Counted from the first letter of the stretch, positions 10,484 to 21,812 are shown. The stretch is DNA of 64,000 bases from Trichomonas vaginalis G3 (GCF_026262505.1 NC_067208.1:8751962-8815961), one strand, 5' to 3'. Notes: generated by a model from the sequence alone, not told the origin. A program made the numbers and translations.

Positions 10484-11539
10484 GTTATCCTTTAATTTTA
10501 TATGCTCCAAGCAAAATCCCCAAGAATTAAGATCAAAATTCATTTGTGACAAGGAAAAATTACATCATGAAACTTCTCCTGTTGATGTTTGGAATCTTTT
10601 CTACAATTCTCATCCAAAATCATCACCAATCAGAAGTACAAACGTTGAAGCAATACAAACCAATAGTGAATGTTTCATATATGATAGTATATTCATTGAT
10701 ATTTCTAAAAACAGTGCAATTTATTTCAAAAAAGATAACAATAAGTTTCTTTATTCTGATTGCTTATTCAATAACTGTTGTAGTAATAAGAATGGTGGAT
10801 CAATTTATTTTCAATGCGATAGCTCTATTATCCAATATAGATCCTGCAGCTACAACACAAAAACAAAATCTGGAGAAGGACACCATTCATTTGCAAGATT
10901 AGTTAATGGCTCAACTCATAAAAATTATTTCTATGAAGAATCTTTTTATGATTGTGGAATTTCAAAAGTTTTATCTTTAAATTACCTTTATTGGGAAAAA
11001 TGGAAGTTAAATCAATAAATACAAGTTTTTGTAAAGCTAGTTCAGGATCAGGAATACGTATTTCTAACTCGATTGCAGATACAGATATGGATTTTAATGT
11101 TAGTGACATAAATTTTTCAGCATTTGTTAATAATACAGCAGAAGACATTGTAATAAATTTATCCGATGGGGAATATCATTTTAGTTTTTGTAATGTACTG
11201 AATAATGTACACAAAAGAGTTACATATGGAGCCACATTTGCTTCAGGTAATGCTTATTCTTTGGTTCAAAATTGTTCATTTCTAGGTAACAATGGACCAG
11301 GAATAGAGTTTTTTGCTGAAATGGCCGGAATTCGTGTTAAGAATTCTTATTGTGATAGATGGGAAACCTCAAATGATATGGCCAATCCAGCTATATTTGA
11401 AAATGTTCAGAATACATCTTCAATTCAAAATATTAATTCCATTTTAAATTATGAATGTATAAGAGATTCTTCTAGGAAATCTAAAAAGCAGTCCCGACGT
11501 TCATATTCATTTTCTTCCATTTTTATTATAAAGAAATAA
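10484..11539 (+). pseudogene. Pmp-like beta-helix protein gene, copy 1 (broken)
   Basis: The reading frame opens near 10484 without an ATG and encodes VDVWNLFYN, then repeats of the type NCCSNKNGGSIYF and YRSCSYN. These Cys-rich GGSIY repeats resemble the Chlamydia Pmp-type (POMP) repeats of trichomonad surface proteins and of right-handed beta-helix proteins. A loss of one T near 10985-10990 (compared with the copy at 49162) shifts the frame; the second frame runs from about 10990 to 11539 and includes NCSFLGNNGPGIEF and a basic tail. There is no signal peptide, no membrane anchor and no ATG, so this is a decayed and probably truncated gene. It converges with the Hsp70 gene, with 48 bp between stops. 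It is more diverged than the other two copies, so it is not part of the recent tandem duplication. Confidence 0.7.
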
Positions 11540-11587
11540 AAAAACTTATATAGTTTAATTTAAAAAATCGTTTTATTTAAAATAGAG

Positions 11588-14065
11588 TTATAATTCATCT
11601 TGAATTTGCTTTGTTTGTTCACTGTTATCTTGTGATGATGTTGTTGTATTTGTTTGTTCTGTTGTGATTGTCTGGTTGACTTCTTCTGTTGTGTTTGTTA
11701 CTGTTTCATTTGTTGGAACAGTTTGGTTTATTTCTGTTTCATTTACATTTGTTGCATTCATATCTGGACTAGTTACATTGTCATAGAAAAGAGAAGTGTT
11801 AAGGAATGAAGCATTCCAGAACTCGCTATCAATGAATGTTTCATTTGTTGCTGTTGTGTTTGTACTATTAGAAACAGGCTTTGGCTTTGGAATGTCCTTA
11901 ATCTTCTGCAATTTGTCTTCAAGTGAATATCTTCTACGATTTATTTCACTTGTATGAACAACAGGATTCGATGTAACATTCTCAGAACTGATCAATTTCA
12001 GTTTCTCTTCGAACCATTCTAATGTTGAATTATAGATTTCCTGGAGAGAACTGATATTCTCTCCTGAAAGCCATGGTTTGCTTACAGGTAAATCTTCAAG
12101 AGAATATTTAGTTTCATTCAATGTGTTATTAAGATTAATAATTGCTTGTGGTCTGTTCTTTCTCTCGAATATTCTATCATCAGCATCATCAGTTAATGAT
12201 TCCAATTGTCTGACTTTGTCAAGAACAATCTTTCTTGTCTTTGTTTCTGTTTCATTTTCTTTCCAAGAGACATGGATATCTACTTCTCTTGAAATGTTTT
12301 CTCTTTCTTCTTCTGTTGTTACTTCAATGAATTCGCTGTCACTTTCAAGACGATCTCTTATCTTAAATATCAAACTCTCGTGATCATTAAGTAGTCTTAA
12401 AAGATCAATACGTTTTTTAATAACATGGCCCATCTTTCTCAAGAATGATGATGAATTACTGATCTCATCTCTTGTCAACATCCAATTTGCTGTTTTTACA
12501 TTTGCATCTAATTGTATTCCATTGATTCTTGCATCCCAAAGTGCTGGAGCACCAATTTGATCAAATCCAAATTCATAAACAACAGTAAGATTTTCTTCTG
12601 TCAAAGTCTCATTTGATGTCACGTTTTCGACTGTCACGTTTTCAACTGTCACGTTTTCAGATGTCACGTTTTGACGATTTAATTTTTCTAAAATTTCTGT
12701 AATGTTTGGTTTCACGATTTCGTATGTTAAGAAATCGCCATCATCAGCAACATAAACAGTTATGTTGAGAGGCATTTCGGAGACACTGAAATTGAAGAAA
12801 ACATGTTCATTCAAATCCTGTTTTCCGTAAACTTTGTATTCCTTGGATCTATCATTATCTCTAAAGAAAACATCAACGTTTGAGAACAATTTAGAATTAA
12901 CTTTCTGGATAATGAATGCTGATGATGTTGCAGCACCTGCGTAGCATGCACCAATAGCAATAGCTTCATCACTGTTCATTGTTCTGTTGAGTTTCTCCAT
13001 ACCCGACCAATTAATTATTGTTTCATTGAAGAAAGGAACACGAGTTGTTCCGCCGAGTAATTCGATGGAGTCGAGTTGTGATTTACTGATGTTCGCCATG
13101 AGCAATGATTCATCGAGGAGGCGGCAAAGGGATTCACCAACATCAGTAAGAAGAGAATTAAGGGTTTCTCTTGTTACTTCCATTGAAAATGAATAGTCTT
13201 CGTAGACATCTTCAATGTTTGCGGTTGTTGTAAGGGAAAGTGTCAAGCGCTCTTTGACACGACGTGCCTCTTCGTAAAATTTGATCTCGACTTTCTTAGG
13301 TAATTTGTCTTTGATGTTGTATTGGCGTTTGAACTCGGAAATGAAAAGATTTGCGAGTTTGTCATCGACCAAATAGCCGCCAAGGGTCATGTTCGAGGAC
13401 ATACTGAGCTGTACATTGTGAAGATTAGTGCCGTTCGATGTGAAATTGAAGATGGAGACCCAGGTGTGAGATTGACCAAGATCTAGGAAAGCAACAGTTC
13501 TTGAGCTGTTGTAGTAGAATGATTGACGCTCAAGACCGTATGTAATGGATGCTGCTTGTGGAGAATCAATGATTCCGGCTAAAGTTGATCCGCCGATCGA
13601 AATGGCTTCGCGAATTGCTTGGCGCTCACGACGTGTCATCCATGGCTCGACAGCAAGAACGACAGTGGACTGTTCAAATGGGAAACGGCCGTCTGCAGAA
13701 GTTGAAATGAGTTGTTTGAGAATTAAAGCCATAATTTCACGGCCTGTCATGCCAAGATGGTTCTCAAGAAGACGTGGCATGCCTTTGATAACATTTTGTG
13801 GAAATCTCTTGTAATGATTTTGTGCGTCGTAAGAAAAGAGCCATTCAAGCTGGCGTGTGTCGTTTTTCTCCCAGTGTGTTGGAAAATTAGTCTTTTGCTT
13901 GTTTGACATGTTGTAGAGAGCGAAGTAAGATGGTGTATAACGTTTAGATTGTTGATTTAATGCAGTTTCGATTCGACCATAACGTGCAATACCAAGTTTG
14001 ATATTGTCACTACCAAAGTCAACACTGAAAATAACAGATGAGACTGCGGTAATAAAGAAAAACAT
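11588..14065 (-). CDS. ER large Hsp70 (GRP170/HYOU1/Lhs1-like)
   Basis: An 825-residue protein. Residues 1-14 form a hydrophobic signal peptide, followed directly by the Hsp70 nucleotide-binding domain: VDFGSDNIKLGI (15-26, phosphate 1), LDLGQSHTWVSI (194-205, phosphate 2) and LLGGTTRVPF (336-345, adenosine). A beta domain follows, then a Thr/Asn-rich insert around 460-490 built of repeated ENVT units, a helical C-terminal domain, and an Asn/Thr-rich tail. Glycosylation sequons are very numerous. The last residues, QIQDEL, look like a KDEL-type ER retrieval signal. GRP170/Lhs1 proteins act in the ER lumen as holdases and as nucleotide exchange factors for BiP, which I infer here. Divergence from BiP and the long tail exclude ordinary Hsp70. 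The ATG at 14065 starts the signal peptide; no perfect initiator was seen close by. Confidence 0.88.
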   Translation of the reverse strand: MFFFITAVSSVIFSVDFGSDNIKLGIARYGRIETALNQQSKRYTPSYFALYNMSNKQKTNFPTHWEKNDTRQLEWLFSYDAQNHYKRFPQNVIKGMPRLLENHLGMTGREIMALILKQLISTSADGRFPFEQSTVVLAVEPWMTRRERQAIREAISIGGSTLAGIIDSPQAASITYGLERQSFYYNSSRTVAFLDLGQSHTWVSIFNFTSNGTNLHNVQLSMSSNMTLGGYLVDDKLANLFISEFKRQYNIKDKLPKKVEIKFYEEARRVKERLTLSLTTTANIEDVYEDYSFSMEVTRETLNSLLTDVGESLCRLLDESLLMANISKSQLDSIELLGGTTRVPFFNETIINWSGMEKLNRTMNSDEAIAIGACYAGAATSSAFIIQKVNSKLFSNVDVFFRDNDRSKEYKVYGKQDLNEHVFFNFSVSEMPLNITVYVADDGDFLTYEIVKPNITEILEKLNRQNVTSENVTVENVTVENVTSNETLTEENLTVVYEFGFDQIGAPALWDARINGIQLDANVKTANWMLTRDEISNSSSFLRKMGHVIKKRIDLLRLLNDHESLIFKIRDRLESDSEFIEVTTEEERENISREVDIHVSWKENETETKTRKIVLDKVRQLESLTDDADDRIFERKNRPQAIINLNNTLNETKYSLEDLPVSKPWLSGENISSLQEIYNSTLEWFEEKLKLISSENVTSNPVVHTSEINRRRYSLEDKLQKIKDIPKPKPVSNSTNTTATNETFIDSEFWNASFLNTSLFYDNVTSPDMNATNVNETEINQTVPTNETVTNTTEEVNQTITTEQTNTTTSSQDNSEQTKQIQDEL

Positions 14066-14213
14066 CTGAAATAATTTGGCTGGACGATAAAATTATTTGG
14101 CCTTATAGATAATTACGAAGATGAGTGGCCAAATTCATAATATTATCATTTGTTATAGGATAAGATTTTTATATTTATCATCAAACTTGATCAATAAGGG
14201 GATTTTTTATTTT
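14066..14213. other. Intergenic spacer before the tandem duplication
   Basis: Upstream region of the Hsp70 gene. Homology to the repeat units starts at about 14214 (AAGTGCGTTAATTT) and is absent to the left, which marks the breakpoint. Confidence 0.5.
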
Positions 14214-14303
14214 CAAGTGCGTTAATTTTTCAAGGATTTATTATTATCGTTTTTTATTATTAAAAATAATTTTTTTTACAAACAAAAAAAAAAATAAAAA
14301 AAC

Positions 14304-14972
14304 TCATTTATTTAAAAGAAGATTAATAATATCTTCGTTCTTTGTCTGGAGTGCGACATCTTTAGCTGTGTGTCCTTCGCTGTCAACAACACTCAAATCG
14401 AGATCTTCACGAGAAAGGAGAACTTTGACAACTTCGATTTTTTCGTTTTCAATAGCGTTGAAAATAGGAGTTCGCTTCATCAAGTTCTGACGGTTGACAT
14501 CGACATTTTCGTGTTGAAGCAACTCTTCGACGAAACTAGTTGAGCCGCATTTAGCGGCAACATGGAGAGGTGTCCACTGGATTGAGTCGACGCAGTTCAA
14601 GTCAACGTCATCTCGATTGGCGAAAAGACGTATTAAGTCTGAGAAATCATTAGATGCAGCGATGTGAAGAGGTGTGAAACTAGAATCATCAGGAAGTTGT
14701 GGATTGACATCTTTGTCGTTCAGAAGACACTCAACGCACTGTTTGTGGTGGAGAAGAACTGCGTAATGAAGAGCACTGCGATTCTTCTTGTCGACGATGT
14801 TCTTCTCGATGCCTGGAAAACTCAAGAGAAGTTCTAAAGCTTCGAAATGTCCATCACGAGCTGCCCGGATCAATGCTGTACGTGATGAGTTGTTAGTGGC
14901 ATTGACATCAATGGATGGATCAGAAAGAAGAAGTCGCAGAACACGTGTGTGACCATTAATTGCTCTCAACAT
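14304..14972 (-). CDS. Ankyrin-repeat ORF, copy 1
   Basis: 222 residues made of about six ankyrin repeats (motifs such as RTALIRAARDGHFEALELLL and TPLHVAAKCGSTSFVEELL), ending in a capping helix, DIINLLLNK. Ankyrin arrays bind proteins; the partner is unknown. An in-frame stop lies 9 nt before the ATG and no initiator is seen. The DNA upstream (to 17760) still shows coding relics of an N-terminal domain in several frames. I therefore think this is the surviving 3' part of a larger ankyrin protein gene rather than a proven gene. The protein is identical to copy 3 at 56735. Confidence 0.6.
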   Translation of the reverse strand: MLRAINGHTRVLRLLLSDPSIDVNATNNSSRTALIRAARDGHFEALELLLSFPGIEKNIVDKKNRSALHYAVLLHHKQCVECLLNDKDVNPQLPDDSSFTPLHIAASNDFSDLIRLFANRDDVDLNCVDSIQWTPLHVAAKCGSTSFVEELLQHENVDVNRQNLMKRTPIFNAIENEKIEVVKVLLSREDLDLSVVDSEGHTAKDVALQTKNEDIINLLLNK

Positions 14973-15269
14973 AACACTTTAATTGTCAACATCTTCTTAC
15001 AATTAAAGAATTCTGTAACAAATTCAATTTATTTGATTTATCAGATACTAATGTTTTAAAAAAGCATATTGTTTTGATCAATTTCATCTAATTCAATATT
15101 GCGTTCTATTACTGCTACTAAACAATTCATTGTTTCGGCATATCCCATACAATTCGTATTTGTCAAAAAATTAAACATCAAATCCCAAATAGGATATAAA
15201 TGATTTTTGTAGATACTAATTCTCGAAATTAATGCAGAGATGTTGGATATAAGACTAGTCATATATTAA

Positions 15270-16312
15270 GGGTGCACACGAGAGGATCATGTAAACTTCA
15301 GAATTTAGAACCTTATTTTTAGGCATTATCTTGGCTACCTATTTAGGCTCGAAAAGCAAAAAAATATCAAAAAATACAACTTGACTCCATTATGACCCTT
15401 TCATGGAGGTAGTTTTTATCCGCTAGTATTTTCCCTTTGAATCTCTTTACAATTCGAAATCAAATTCAAAACTCAGTAGAAGAAAGGAAGAATCGACTTA
15501 CTACGGTTGTAATACGAATAAATACATATATTTAATTATTTTTATTTACATAATAGTTGTTTGAAGCTCATATTCCATCAAATTTTTAAATAAAAACATT
15601 AAAATGTTGAAAATGTTCATATATTTTAATAGGGTTTTGGCACTTTATTGAGGAATTACTACATACATAGTCGAACTGAACTTGATATTTTGAAATTTAA
15701 ATTATTTATCAAAATTAAAATTTAACTTGAAATTTATAATTATTTAGTCATATTTTGCATAATTCTAAGTAGATTTTGTAAAAAATCAAGAAAGAAAAAT
15801 TTTAACGTGCTTTATTTTTTCTTTTTTATAATAATACATATTATTATATAATTAACATATTCATAATGTTTCACCCTTTCAAAAATATAATCCTCCTCCT
15901 CTCAAATAAACGTACATACGGGTGGCCTCTTTTTTCAAAAAATTAAAATTTGAAATTTTGGGCTCAAATATTAGAGATTTTTTCAACCTTCAACGATATA
16001 TGTTGTCTATATCAGACCTCCTTTCTTTTTGATACTTAACATTGTTCCTAAATCTTAGCCGTTAAGGCTGTTCTGAAAATATTTTTTTTTCGAAAAAATT
16101 CGAAAAAAAATTCTTAAAATTCAAAAATCCCTTAATTCCTGAGGATTTTGGAAAAAAGTTTTTACATGAACATGTGTATATTATATGAAGTATATTGATA
16201 AGGTAAAAATCAAATTTTATTGCATATTCATCGAGAAAATAAACTAACGAATCCCTCAAAATTGAGAGGGTAATCCTCCTCCTCTCAAATAAACGTACAT
16301 ACGGGTGCACCC
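15270..16312. mobile_element. TTAA-flanked element, family A, copy 2 (short form)
   Basis: GGGTGCAC...GTGCACCC with TTAA on each side (15266-15269 and 16313-16316), 1,043 bp. It lies just upstream of the 68-codon relic and splits the ankyrin pseudogene. The same insertion site is used in units 2 and 3, so the element was there before the duplication. The internal ATCCTCCTCCTCTCAAATAA copy of the right end is at about 15889. Confidence 0.75.
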
Positions 16313-16441
16313 TTAAGTATATCAATAATGTTTTCTTAGTTTACATATTATTGATATTTGTATCATGCTGAAATGTGAGATCAATTCGATTGTATCATCG
16401 CTTATCTTGATGTGGTAAATTTTTGTCATTTCAACTATAAA

Positions 16442-17271
16442 GAGTGCGGGACAAATTTGCCAGGTGTCACTTTTTCAATAACCTTAAATTATGCTTTTCT
16501 ATTTTTTAAAAAATAACCTTAAATTATATTTGAAGAAATTATGTCTATGATATATGTTTTATGCTAGAATCTTGGAGTTTTCATGCACTACACAAGAGCT
16601 CCAAGGTTCCAAGAGTGAATGCTCAATAGCAATTATAGAGATGTACCTTTTCAAAATGACTTTTACTGATTAAATTTAATCAATAGAAGACATTTTGAAA
16701 AGGTACCTCTACAATTAGATATACAAGAGATTCAAAGCTTCATTTCAGATAGATTTGAAACTTTGAAACTCTTGGTAGATTTTGAGTGAATGCTGACAAT
16801 CATCTTTGAGAAGGTTTTCTTTAAGAAAACCTTCTCAAAGAGGTTTCTCAGGAGCCCTGAGGCTCCCTTTCGTAATGATTGGGAGCCTTGGGGCTCCTGA
16901 GACGAAGAATGGCTTCGCCGAATCTTTGATCAGCAGAGGCCAAATGAAAAGGCCTCTGCTGATGGATTCTCAGGAGCCCTGAGGCTCCCTTTCGTAATGA
17001 TTGGGAGCCTTGGGGCTCCTGAGACGAAGAATGGCTTCGCCGAATCTTTGATCAGCAGAGGCCAAATGAAAAGGCCTCTGCTGATGGATTCTCAGGAGCC
17101 CTGAGGCTCCCTTTCGTAATGATTGGGAGCCTTGGGGCTCCTGCAGCAGAGTATCGCTCCGCTCCATTAATTTTTTTTAAAAAAGTGCCGTGTGGCAAAT
17201 TTGTCCTGTTCCCCATCTTTATTATTTTTTTTATTCCTTTGAAAAGTGACACTGGATAGTTTGTCCCTTTC
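16442..17271. mobile_element. 830-bp hairpin element with 11-bp target repeat
   Basis: Absent at the equivalent site in unit 2 (47650). The target TCAACTATAAA (11 bp) appears on both sides, 16431-16441 and 17272-17282. The ends are inverted: GGGACAAATTTGCC..GTGTCAC against GTGACACTGGATAGTTTGTCCC. An inverted-ended element with a 9-11 bp target repeat fits the MULE superfamily. The middle is a tandem hairpin array; there is no gene. Confidence 0.75.
16849..17144. repeat. 122-bp tandem hairpin units
   Basis: CAGGAGCCCTGAGGCTCCC recurs at 16849, 16971 and 17093 (period 122 bp). Each copy folds on itself with GGGAGCCTTGGGGCTCCTG, and between them a second stem, CAGCAGAGGCC...GGCCTCTGCTG, recurs. 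The copies are almost identical, so amplification is recent. Confidence 0.8.
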
Positions 17272-17760
17272 TCAACTATAAATGGAATAATTATAGGTTC
17301 AAAACGAACAGTGTAAATGTCGTCGAACATTTCAATGCATACGAATTTGAAATCAATATGTGTATCTTCTACAAGGTACTGATCAATGTATGATTTAAAT
17401 TTTTAGAAAATTATCTCTGTTTTAGTTTAATAAAATAATATTGCGCGGTGAATTTGTATCTCAAAATTATGTAACTGTATCGGTAACAACTTCAAATGTT
17501 TTATTGACAAGATTTGTAAAAAAAAATCAAAAATATACTTGAGATCATATAAATGTGCTCTTCTCTTTATAACGTAAGAATTGATCAAAGATAACATATG
17601 TACTACTGATTGATTTTGGAGGATTGCTATGATTAGAGACGATTTGATTAAATAATTCAATGAAAAATGGACTATTTGATTCATCAATTAGGAGATTCGA
17701 TTGTTTGTATTCGATTGCACTTCTGCATTTGGTGAATTAGTTGTATCGTAAATCAAGGAA

Positions 17761-18718
17761 AGTTAATCATCTGCTGTGATACTCTTAAAAAATTAAAAGA
17801 ACGAATTTTTTTTCTAAATACAATTAATGGCATCAGATGATTAGATTACTTTTTAGAAATCATCAATCAAATTTGGCATATTTTTGAAAGAATATCTAAA
17901 GACAAGACACCCAATAAGAGTTTTTGTGCATACGGTTCTCGGGCGCCTATGTCACATTCACAAAGGACTCCGTCTTTATTAGCAAACTCAGAAGAAATGT
18001 TTAACCAAAAGAAAAATTATTTCATCAAGACTAATAAATGTTTTAAAAAAGCAAATCACATCATTAACATATCAGTTTTAATTACAAAACTCAACGATAC
18101 ATAACAAATTTCTTCGAAATTTAAATTCTCATTAAAAAATTCTTTTGATACAAATTAAATAGCTACATATTCGATTTTCCCATTGATACGAACTTATTGT
18201 TTTCATTCAAGATTTACAAGAAATCAAATACTTATTTCACAACAACAAATATCTATTTTTACTCAAACACGAGCATGTATTTACTAATAAATTCATGTTT
18301 TTACATCATTACATTTGACAATACTATCAAAACAACCCCAAAATCAAACTAATTTTCGATATTCTTTATTCAGACCAGAGAATTCATATAAATCATCGAT
18401 TACTCAAATTTAAGTATTCATTTAATGTAATAATTGTTAGATATTAGGCGTTTTATATAAAGATTCTCCCTATTTCAAATTTTCAAGCGAATTAAGTCGA
18501 TATTTCATACATTTTATAATATACAAATCATGTGTAAGTACAATAGCTTTAATTATTTACAATATTGATCATTTTATTACGAAATCCAAAAATTTAATCA
18601 GCAAAATCGATGTTTTTATATAAGATTAGAATGATTTACATCATTGTTTCCATGCACTAGCTGTTAAAATGCTGATGACAGCTAAAAGAATCAATTTCAT
18701 AACTTGAATATAAGATTC
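17761..18718. other. Non-coding part of unit 1
   Basis: No gene supported. It matches 48138-49095 in unit 2 nearly base for base. A short inverted pair, AATCATCTG...CAGATGATT (about 17768-17840), is the only structure noted. Confidence 0.5.
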
Positions 18719-18779
18719 AAATGAATCGGCATTATTTGACATTTACATCATTGAAATGTCAAATAATGCCGATTCATTT
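18719..18779. repeat. Perfect 26-bp-arm hairpin before Pmp-like copy 2
   Basis: Arms 18719-18744 and 18754-18779 are exact inverted repeats (starting AAATGAATCGGC), with a 9-nt loop. The hairpin ends 5 nt before the ATG at 18785. The same structure stands at 49096-49156. Confidence 0.9.
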
Positions 18780-18784
18780 TTTTG

Positions 18785-19795
18785 ATGAAAACAATGAAAT
18801 TCAATCACGATTTTCAGATAACAGTATCAAAACACACATCAACTATGAATAATTTACACTTTGATCAATCACCTAATAATGTTTGGGAACTCTTTTACAA
18901 TACTCCACCTAATTCAGAACCAATTCAAGGTACAAACGTTCAAGCAAGATCAACAAAAATGAATGCTTCTTATATAACTGTATATTCATCACCATTACAA
19001 CTAATAGTGCCATTTATTTTAATTCAAAAAAGTTTCTTAACTCTGATTGTTCATTTAATACTGCAGCAGTAATACAAGGTGGATCTCTCTACTTTTCCTG
19101 TGATAGTTCGATTGTCCAATACCGAACATGTGGCTACAAATCAAAAACAAACTCTCAAGAAGACATCATTCATATGTTGAATTAGTTGGTGAATCAAATA
19201 ATAAAAATTATCTTTATGAAAGTTCTTTTTATGAATGCGGAAATTTAGAAAAATTTCTACAAATTATCTATTTTATGGAAATATTGAAGTTAAATCAATC
19301 AACACAAGTTTCTGTGAAGCAGCCTGGGACTCAGGAATACTTCTAAGATATCCAAATAGTCTAAGTAATGTAACATATTCATCATTTTATAACACAACAT
19401 CAAATTATAATATTTTTTAATTAAGTTGGAACTATAATTTTAATTTTTGTAATGTTTTGAATAATGAACACAAAAAATCTGATTTGGGAACATTCTATGC
19501 ATGGACATCAACTGTTCATATTGAAAACTGTTCATTTCTTGGAAACACAGGATCAGGATTAGAATTTTATCAATATGATTCTGGTTCAATTACAGTTAAA
19601 GATTCTTTCTGTGACAGAATAATAGATAAAAAAGGATCAGTTACAACAATTAATGTTCAAAATATATCTTCTATTCATAATCTTTCTCACTTTTCATCAT
19701 ATCTGTGTGAAACAGAGCTTCTTATTTTAGATAAAAAGCCTATGAGATCTGCTTTTGATTTATATCATCAATTTTCCTTTAGACGAAGGCGTTAA
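18785..19795 (+). pseudogene. Pmp-like beta-helix protein gene, copy 2 (broken)
   Basis: Begins at ATG 18785 with NLHFDQSP and VWELFYNTPP, then GGSLYFSCDSS, YESSFYECGN, SINTSFCEA, NCSFLGNTGSGLEF and a basic C-terminus ending RRRR near 19795. The pieces lie in at least three frames with further stops, so it is a pseudogene. Frame changes fall near 18955 (extra base in the STKMNAS region relative to copy 3), near 19180 and near 19265, and a stop interrupts the stretch near 19420. No signal peptide or membrane segment remains. Same family as 10484-11539 and 49162-50178; closest to the latter. Confidence 0.7.
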
Positions 19796-19876
19796 TATTC
19801 ATGATTTATGAATTTATATAATCAAAAAATTGTAATTAAAGACCATTATTAACGAAAGCATTCATCAATTGTTTAA

Positions 19877-21392
19877 GGCTCCGGTCCCACCCTCTCAATT
19901 TTAAAAGTTTTAATATCTCCACCAATATGAGTTTTTGATACTTTTATTTTAGTACATAATATCATTATGTAATACACTATAGTATAGTATATTTAAACTG
20001 AGTATTACTATTATAGTTCATCTTATCTGAGAATTCGGTATTTTGACAAATTTCAACTTTGACCGGTAAAACTATTTATAATCAAAAAAGTCCACGACAT
20101 TTTATAGCATATTAGTGATACATTATATTGTTATTAGTAAACTTGATTTACAATCTCTTCTAGATGAGTAATTTGTTTTTTTGAAAAAATCTGACAAATC
20201 ACTTTTTGACAGAATCTAGATATTTTTGATTTGTGAAAGTTTTAATAATATGATAAGGTTTATATATGCTATCATAATATAATAAAATCATATAATGTTA
20301 CATTATCGCTATATATGTCGAATATTAAAAATTGTATATTAACATTTTTTGTCATATCTTGATAATAAAGAAAAAACTCTCAGTTCCCCTTCGACAAATT
20401 GTTAGAATGCAACTAAAGTTTATTTTGATATAGTGAGTTTGCTTCTAAAAAAATATATGAAAGAAGAATTAGATTTGCAAGACCCCTATAAAAAACGATT
20501 TTTGCGTCGAGAATAACTTCATGCACGATTAATTGATATGATAATAAAAATCATATATGATAATTACTTAATATAGGCAACAATATTGTATTAATCACTT
20601 TTTGTCAAAACGGTTTTTCGATAATTGAGTATTCAATTTTCCAAAAATCCATTCAATAATTTGATTTATAATTCAACGTATAAGAAAAAACTCTCAGTTC
20701 CCCTTCGACAATTTGTAAAGAAAATTATATAGTTTCTGTCGACACTATTTGTATATTCTACCTTCTTCGGTATTTCGAAGAATTAGGTTTGCAAATTTGA
20801 TATTTTTGATGTATTTTTTCAAATTGAGAGTATTTTTGACGATAGAAGTAGGTGTTTTTTGAATTACAATTTTATATTGATGTGCATGATAAAAATTTGA
20901 ACTTATATTATGGTGACATACTATAAGTCATAATGTATTAATATACAAAAGATATTATCAAAAAATTCCTTTCCAATATGTATAAACAAATCGATTTTTT
21001 AAATTAAATTTAAACCTTAAACTCAATATATTAAAAAGTGACATTATTTTAATTAGAAGTACAAAAATCCATAGTCATAGAATTATCAAATGATTGAAAA
21101 TTGTTATAATTGGGCACATTATACTCATTTATGAATTTACTATACTATATACTTTGCAAATTTAAAAATCCAAATTTTCAATTTTTAAAATATCATTATT
21201 TATCATATATCAAATAGTAAAGTTAGTATATATCATGTTTAAAACGATAATATAGTCAAATTCGAAAATTTTTAAAATAGATAATATTTAATTTTTACAA
21301 AATATTGGTATATGTGCAATCTATTGGTATATTTTTACTCCTTATTAGACACTCGTCCTAACTATATGCAGTAATCATGCAGGACCGGAGCC
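19877..21392. mobile_element. TTAA-flanked element, family B, copy 1
   Basis: Starts TTAA-GGCTCCGGTCC and ends GGACCGGAGCC-TTAA, 1,516 bp. No reading frame of note. It holds two direct copies of CTCTCAGTTCCCCTTCGACA (about 20377 and 20689), some 312 bp apart. It is unrelated to family A inside but uses the same TTAA target. Confidence 0.75.
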
Positions 21393-21396
21393 TTAA

Positions 21397-21812
21397 TATC
21401 AATTGAAATATGAAAAACTTTATATTCAAAAGATGATGCGGCTTGATTTCTCAATTTAATTTTCAAAGAGTTCGTATTTGTTACAGTGAATTTAAATAAT
21501 TAGTACTGATATAGTAATGCAATAATATCGGGAACATGGCTCTTAATTTCGAAATAGGTTTTCTTTGTAAGGCATCTAAGTATTAACAAACTGATATTTC
21601 AATAAAGAGTTCAATATTATAATAGAAATTTGCTATGACAGAAAGAATAAAACTATAGCAAAAAGAATTATTGTTATTTCGATGATATTTTGTAATATTC
21701 TTCGTTTACAAATGATTGGACATTGTATCTTGGGGAGATGTTGGATAATAAATTTAACGATTTCTTATTCAATTCTATTATATCATTGTTATCTTGAAGT
21801 GGAAAATTTTTC
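21397..21812. other. Non-coding part of unit 1
   Basis: Between the family B element and the family C MITE. No gene seen; matched by 53804-54219 in unit 2. Confidence 0.5.

Larger units (their letters stand above)
15056..17760 (-). pseudogene. Decayed 5' part of the ankyrin protein gene, unit 1
   Basis: Coding relics upstream of the ankyrin ORF, read on the minus strand: LLIDESNSPFFIELFNQIVS and a following stretch with stops (about 17450-17700), then a piece with FVCIEMFDDIYTVRF (about 17410-16320, interrupted by the hairpin element), and the 68-codon frame at 15056-15262 (MTSLISNISALISRISIYK). These resemble the N-terminal, non-ankyrin part typical of long trichomonad ankyrin proteins. Several stops and frame changes, plus two insertions (family A and the 830-bp element), show it is dead. 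Confidence 0.55.

Noticed and set aside
10903-11148. Minus-strand frame across the Pmp-like copy 1
   Set aside because: Overlaps clear plus-strand family homology and has no relatives.
16849-17144. CRISPR-like array
   Set aside because: Regular 122-bp units without unique spacers; hairpin tandem repeats in a eukaryotic element.
17427-17687. 86-codon minus-strand frame (also 47801-48061)
   Set aside because: Another frame of the same DNA gives the recognisable ankyrin-gene relic; this one is a shadow that persists because the units are young.
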